From Larix sibirica (Eukaryota > Streptophyta > Pinopsida > Pinales > Pinaceae), in NCBI GenBank assembly GCA_004151065.3, contig NWUY0300064832.1:4972-15563 (forward strand): 10,592 nucleotides of DNA, in the 5' to 3' direction. Of the stretch, positions 7,565 through 10,592 are shown one piece after another. Both the position numbers and the translations under genes were made by a program. Under the pieces are notes generated by a model. It was not told the DNA's origin. It made no database searches and was given only the letters and a program-made list of their open reading frames with translations. Within the stretch, counting starts at the first letter, position 1. Each line of letters starts with the position of its first letter.

Positions 7565-7711
7565 GATAATGCGATAATTTCACAGATTCCAATTTCAGCG
7601 ATAATATCATCACATTTTATCATGATAAATTCCAGTAAGTAAATTTATCGTGATAAATTGAATTTATCACGATAATTTGGGTAATTATCGCGAGACGATG
7701 GAAATTATCTT
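7564..7711 (+). promoter_or_regulatory. Cluster of palindromic TTATC/GATAA subterminal motifs
   Basis: The motif TTATCNNGATAA and its halves recur in the first 160 bp of the element. TTTATCATGATAAA (7616-7629) is a perfect 14-bp palindrome. The next unit (7641-7659) and its inverted copy (7661-7678) have arms of about 18 bp around one G, with one base of length difference. Half sites include GCGATAAT at 7571-7578 and AATTATCGCGA near 7683. Subterminal repeat clusters bind transposase in plant hAT elements such as Ac, so this is the likely role here. Binding itself is inferred. Confidence 0.55.
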
Positions 7712-7787
7712 GCTGTCTCTCAAGCGCACGATAAAAAGCTGGTTCGGGGGGTTTTTGGTTTTCATTTTGCAAACGTGAGTTAGGGGT

Positions 7788-7915
7788 TTGAGCTCTAGAG
7801 ATGCTGTGACCATTTTCATCCTAGCAAACGAGGAGAAAACTGTGGTTTTCATTGCCATCAACCGAGCAATTGTGAAGTGGATATTTACTCCAATCTACCA
7901 TATCCAAATTCCCAG
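7788..7915 (+). other. Possible first (leader) exon of the hAT transposase transcript
   Basis: A stretch without stop codons ends at TTCCCAG followed by GTATGT, a strong splice donor at 7916. It shows no recognisable protein motif, and the frame has no clear ATG tied to the transposase, so a 5' untranslated exon is more likely than coding sequence. A matching acceptor, TATATGCAG, ends at 8086. Confidence 0.35.
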
Positions 7916-8440
7916 GTATGTAAAACAATTTATGCTTCTATTTTCTTTGTTTTGGTGCTTGCAAGATCTAGTATAGGGTTTGCACTTTGCATTTTCATTG
8001 TGCAATGTACATTAGAATTTTAAGACTTAGATATACCCGTTCTTGCCATTTTTATTTTTAATGGGAGATATAAATTTTATATGCAGCTGTCAACATTCTT
8101 TTGTGTTGAATCTTTGATAATTGATTATTCATTAAATTTCTCCATTTGTTTTGTCACTTGTTCCACAAGTANCCAAATTCCTAGGTATGTAAAACAATTT
8201 ATGCTTCTATTTTCTTTGTTTTGCTTCTTGCAAGATCTAGTATAGGGTTTGCACTTTGCATTTTCATTGTGCAATGTACATTAGAATTTTAAGACTTAGA
8301 TATACCCGTTCTTGCCATTTTTATTTTTAATGGGAGATATAAATTTTATATGCAGCTGTCAACATTCTTTTGTGTTGAATCTTTGATAATTGATTATTCA
8401 TTAAATTTCTCCATTTGTTTTGTCACTTGTTCCACAAGTA
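7904..8440 (+). repeat. 268-bp tandem duplication with an N at the junction
   Basis: Units at 7904-8171 and 8173-8440 have the same length and differ at only three positions that I can see: one near the start (CCCAGG versus CCTAGG) and two close together near 7956-7958. They are separated by a single undetermined base at 8172. Each unit carries the donor GTATGT and the acceptor TATATGCAG of the presumed leader intron. It may be a real recent duplication or an assembly overlap that was not collapsed. Confidence 0.9.
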
Positions 8441-9470
8441 CAAGTCTTAATCATTGAAAATGCCAAAGCCATTGGACCCGTTGTGGGAGTGTGGTGAACC
8501 ATTTGATGGCTTTAATAGATTGAAGTTAAGCTGCAAGCTATGTGGGGCAATAATTTTGGGGGGAATCAACTGCTTGAAATACCACCTTGCTAAAATCCTA
8601 AGGCATGATGTGGATATTTGCAATGCCTCTACCCCAAAAATTGTCCATGTTGCAAATCAATCCATCCTTGATATGATTAGGAAGACAAAGTAGAAGGAAG
8701 AATTGAGGATTGAGCTTGCAGATAAAGCTAGAAGAAACAAGGGAACCACAAGCTATTCAAGGGCAGGGAAACTTAATCATTGGCCACAGCTTTCACAATG
8801 CCCTCACCATCCTCACCTTTCTTTGTGCAGAGATTAGTGCCCAGGGGACAACTTTCTCTAAAATCAATAATTAAAACAAGGGTTCTCCCTCAAGCTTGTG
8901 GCCAAATGTTTTCTATACAGTGACATTCCTTTCAACATTGCCAAGAACAACCCATTCTACCATTCCATGTTTGAATCTACGGGTATTGTTGGCCCAAGGT
9001 ACAAGGGACCTTCCTATAAGGACTTGAAAGGACCTCTCCTTCAAGGGGAGAAGATTGATTACACTCAGAGATTGGCCAAGCTTAGGAATTCATGGGAGAT
9101 CACTTGATGCATCCTTATGTCAGACGGTTGGACAGATGGGAAGGGCAAGCCCATTCTAAATTTCTTGGTTAATTGTCTTAGGGGGACAATGTTTATCAAA
9201 TTTGTTGGTGCATTTACATATGTTGAAAATGCACAATTATTATGTGAGTTGTTGGATGGGTTCATCCAAGAGATAGGTCCGCAGTATGTTGTTCAAGTCA
9301 TTATGGACAATGATGCTAATTATGTTGTTGTTGGTTAGTTACTTATAAAGAGGTATCAGACCTTGTATTGGACTCCTCGTGTCACCCATTGCATTGAATT
9401 GATGTTAGAGGACATCGGAAAAATTTCTTGGGTTAAGGAAATTGTTGATTCAGCTAGGAGTGTCAATATA

Positions 9471-9484
9471 TGTGTGTGTGTGTG
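9471..9484 (+). repeat. (TG)7 microsatellite inside the transposase
   Basis: A TG run sits exactly where the transposase reading changes from one frame to another (from the frame of 8460 to the frame two bases on). The residues expected here, an IYNH-like stretch, are missing, so the tract has replaced or expanded original coding sequence. Confidence 0.85.
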
Positions 9485-10156
9485 TTCTTACACATAGTCA
9501 TGAGACAATTCAAAGGGGATAGGGAGTTGGTTCGTCCTACAATCACATGTTTTGCCATTAGCTTCATTTATCTTTAGTCTCTCCACAATTCTATGCTTGC
9601 ATTGCAAAGGATGTTTATTTTAGAAGAGTGAAATGCTTGTGCCTACAACACTAGAGCAGATGGGCAAGCCATAACCCAACTTATGAGACACAATCAAAGT
9701 TTTTGGATGGAAGTGCATGAGTTGTGTTCCATTAGCGAACCTTTTGGTAAAGGTTCTTCACTTGGTTGATGGTGACAAGCTTGCAATGGGCTACTTGTAT
9801 GAGACCACGAATAGGCCAAGGAAGATATCCATCGATACTATGAGGACAAGGGGGAGGAATGATTCACTAGACGAGCACAGATATAAAGTGTGATTGATGA
9901 GCGATAGAACAATACTCTCCATCATCCAATTCATGAAACAGGGCTCTATGTCAACCCCACATACTCTTATGCATGTGGTTTTAGATTTGATGTTGAGGTG
10001 ATGGATGGGATTTTCCAATGTGTTCAAAGGATGGTATTGACTCTCGTTGAACGCTCATATATTTCCAAACAAATGGAGATATATAGGTTGGCCATCAAGA
10101 CATTTGGTTTTCATATGGCTATCCAATACAAGACCACTAGGATGCCAACTAATCTT

Positions 10157-10285
10157 TAAGTACAATTTGTTTTGAACTTTCAAATTGTAATGTCTTTCAT
10201 TTCTATCTATTTGTTACTTGATAGAAAATTGAAATATAATTTGTTGTCTTGACTCTTTCCATTTTGTTTATTCTTTGTATTTGTT
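10157..10285 (+). other. 129-bp interruption in the transposase, possible intron
   Basis: Transposase homology stops after KTTRMPTNL at 10156 and resumes at WWTNYG at 10286 in the same frame. In related proteins these blocks are nearly adjacent. The interruption starts TAAGTACAATTTG and is T-rich, as a plant intron would be. No AG acceptor stands at its right edge (it ends GTATTTGTT). It may be an intron whose acceptor has mutated, or a small insertion. Confidence 0.5.
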
Positions 10286-10421
10286 TGGTGGACAAACTAT
10301 GGAAGAAGAGTCCTAGAGCTACAAAAACTTTCCATTCGGGTGTCAAACTTGCAGCTCATCAAAGTGTGAGCAAAATTGGAGTGCTTTTAAAAAAATACAC
10401 TCCAAGAAGTCAACATGTTAG

Positions 10422-10592
10422 AATTTAGAAATGTCCAAATTAAAATTTGAATTTTTTATAATTATTGGTTTCATTAGTTTTAATTTATGCTCATGGTCCA
10501 TCATCCTCTAATTGAAAAATGGCCCTTGTTACCACCTAAGTTGTACTTAGTTGGACTTTCAAGTGAGCGGGCAAAGTATGAACACGTTACTT
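10422..10592. other. 3' flank of the transposase, no further features
   Basis: AT-rich sequence without coding signal. I searched it by eye for the inverse of the left terminal motif and for the AACAAACA duplication and found neither. Confidence 0.5.

Larger units (their letters stand above)
8460..10421 (+). pseudogene. hAT transposase pseudogene (BED finger, DUF659, hAT C-terminal region)
   Basis: Transposase cuts and pastes its own element in the nucleus. From ATG 8460 the first 77 codons give a BED-type zinc finger: W9, C25, C28, H42 and C54 are the probable structural residues. The DUF659 part follows from about 8880: IPFNIAKNNPFYHSMF, then GPRYKGPSY, MSDGWTDGKGKP (9117 on), VQVIMDNDANYV and YWTPRVTHCIELMLEDIGKI. 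Later blocks are RELVRPTIT, VDGDKLAMGYLYET, NNTLHHPIHETGLYVNP and DVEVMDGIFQCVQRM. The C-terminal motif is WWTNYG, LQKLSIRV and KCEQNWSAFKKIHSKK (to 10418). Aspartates of SDGWTD (codon 9123) and MDNDAN (codon 9306), and the Glu of KCEQNWS, probably correspond to the hAT DDE triad. In-frame stops lie at 8691, 8835, 9105, 9336, 9575, 9629, 9860, 9884 and 9905. Frame changes occur at the TG tract (9471-9484), at an extra T (9742-9745), at a lost G near 9815 and near 10343. It is not functional. Confidence 0.88.
7547..10592 (+). mobile_element. Decayed hAT-family DNA transposon, right end not seen
   Basis: The left end is placed at CAGTGTTGCCGAATCGCC (7547-7564), which has the CA-G-G form typical of hAT terminal repeats and lies exactly where copia gag homology stops. 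The eight bases before it, AACAAACA (7539-7546), are the candidate target-site duplication. Inside lie palindromic subterminal motifs, a leader with intron-like splice signals, and a broken transposase on the plus strand (8460-10421). I did not find the inverted terminal motif or the duplicated eight bases before 10592, so the element probably runs past the window or lost its right end. It cannot be autonomous in this state. The class is well supported; the exact left end is less so. Confidence 0.7.

Noticed and set aside
6736-7613. Several minus-strand open frames of 77-143 codons
   Set aside because: They are antisense shadows of the two copia gag fragments, whose plus-strand translations match the gag family.
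7564-7711. CRISPR-like repeat array
   Set aside because: The units are palindromic and irregularly spaced, there are no uniform spacers, and the context is a plant hAT transposon end.
9065-9265. Minus-strand open frame opposite the transposase
   Set aside because: Antisense to the conserved SDGWTD region; the plus strand carries the recognisable protein.
9791-10027. Minus-strand open frame opposite the transposase
   Set aside because: Antisense to recognisable transposase blocks around 9893-10027.

Overview
This window looks like nuclear DNA of a seed plant: it is AT-rich and gene-poor, and most of what can be read is decayed transposable elements and simple repeats. The only recognisable host gene is the 3' end of a CSP41b-type chloroplast stem-loop binding protein gene on the minus strand. 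The copia-type gag and the DUF659/hAT-type transposase are typical of plants. The likely very long, transposon-filled intron upstream of the last two CSP41b exons would suit a large genome such as a gymnosperm's, but that is inference; the species cannot be named from the sequence.

Layout. 1-130 is a GC-richer piece ending in an A-tract. 131-1426 is AT-rich DNA holding a minus-strand tRNA-like SINE head (about 597-800). 1427-2640 resembles a long terminal repeat: a TATA box, a (CT)n tract and two hairpins, but no matching partner LTR. 2641-4532 has no supported gene and contains one direct repeat. 4555-4602 is a second tRNA-like SINE head, fused directly to a 38-bp exact copy of antisense CSP41b coding sequence (4603-4640). 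4641-6011 is the region downstream of CSP41b, with an imperfect tandem duplication just after its stop codon. 6012-6191 and 6286-6375 are the last two CSP41b coding exons, read right to left.

From 6376 to the end the window is mobile-element debris that may lie inside the next CSP41b intron. Two broken copies of a copia gag segment sit in tandem (6873-7140 and 7314-7546). The second is cut off by the left end of a hAT element at 7547. That element carries a candidate terminal motif, a cluster of palindromic subterminal motifs, a 5' leader with an intron-like segment that is tandemly duplicated around a single N, and a heavily broken transposase (8460-10421). The transposase still shows a BED zinc finger, the DUF659 region and the C-terminal hAT motif. 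Its right end is not visible.

I see no operon, CRISPR array, intact RNA gene or convincing new biological system. The observations most worth a second look are the 38-bp CSP41b fragment joined to the SINE head, the duplication with an N exactly at its junction, the palindrome cluster at the hAT left end, and whether the CSP41b gene is whole or a 3' fragment.
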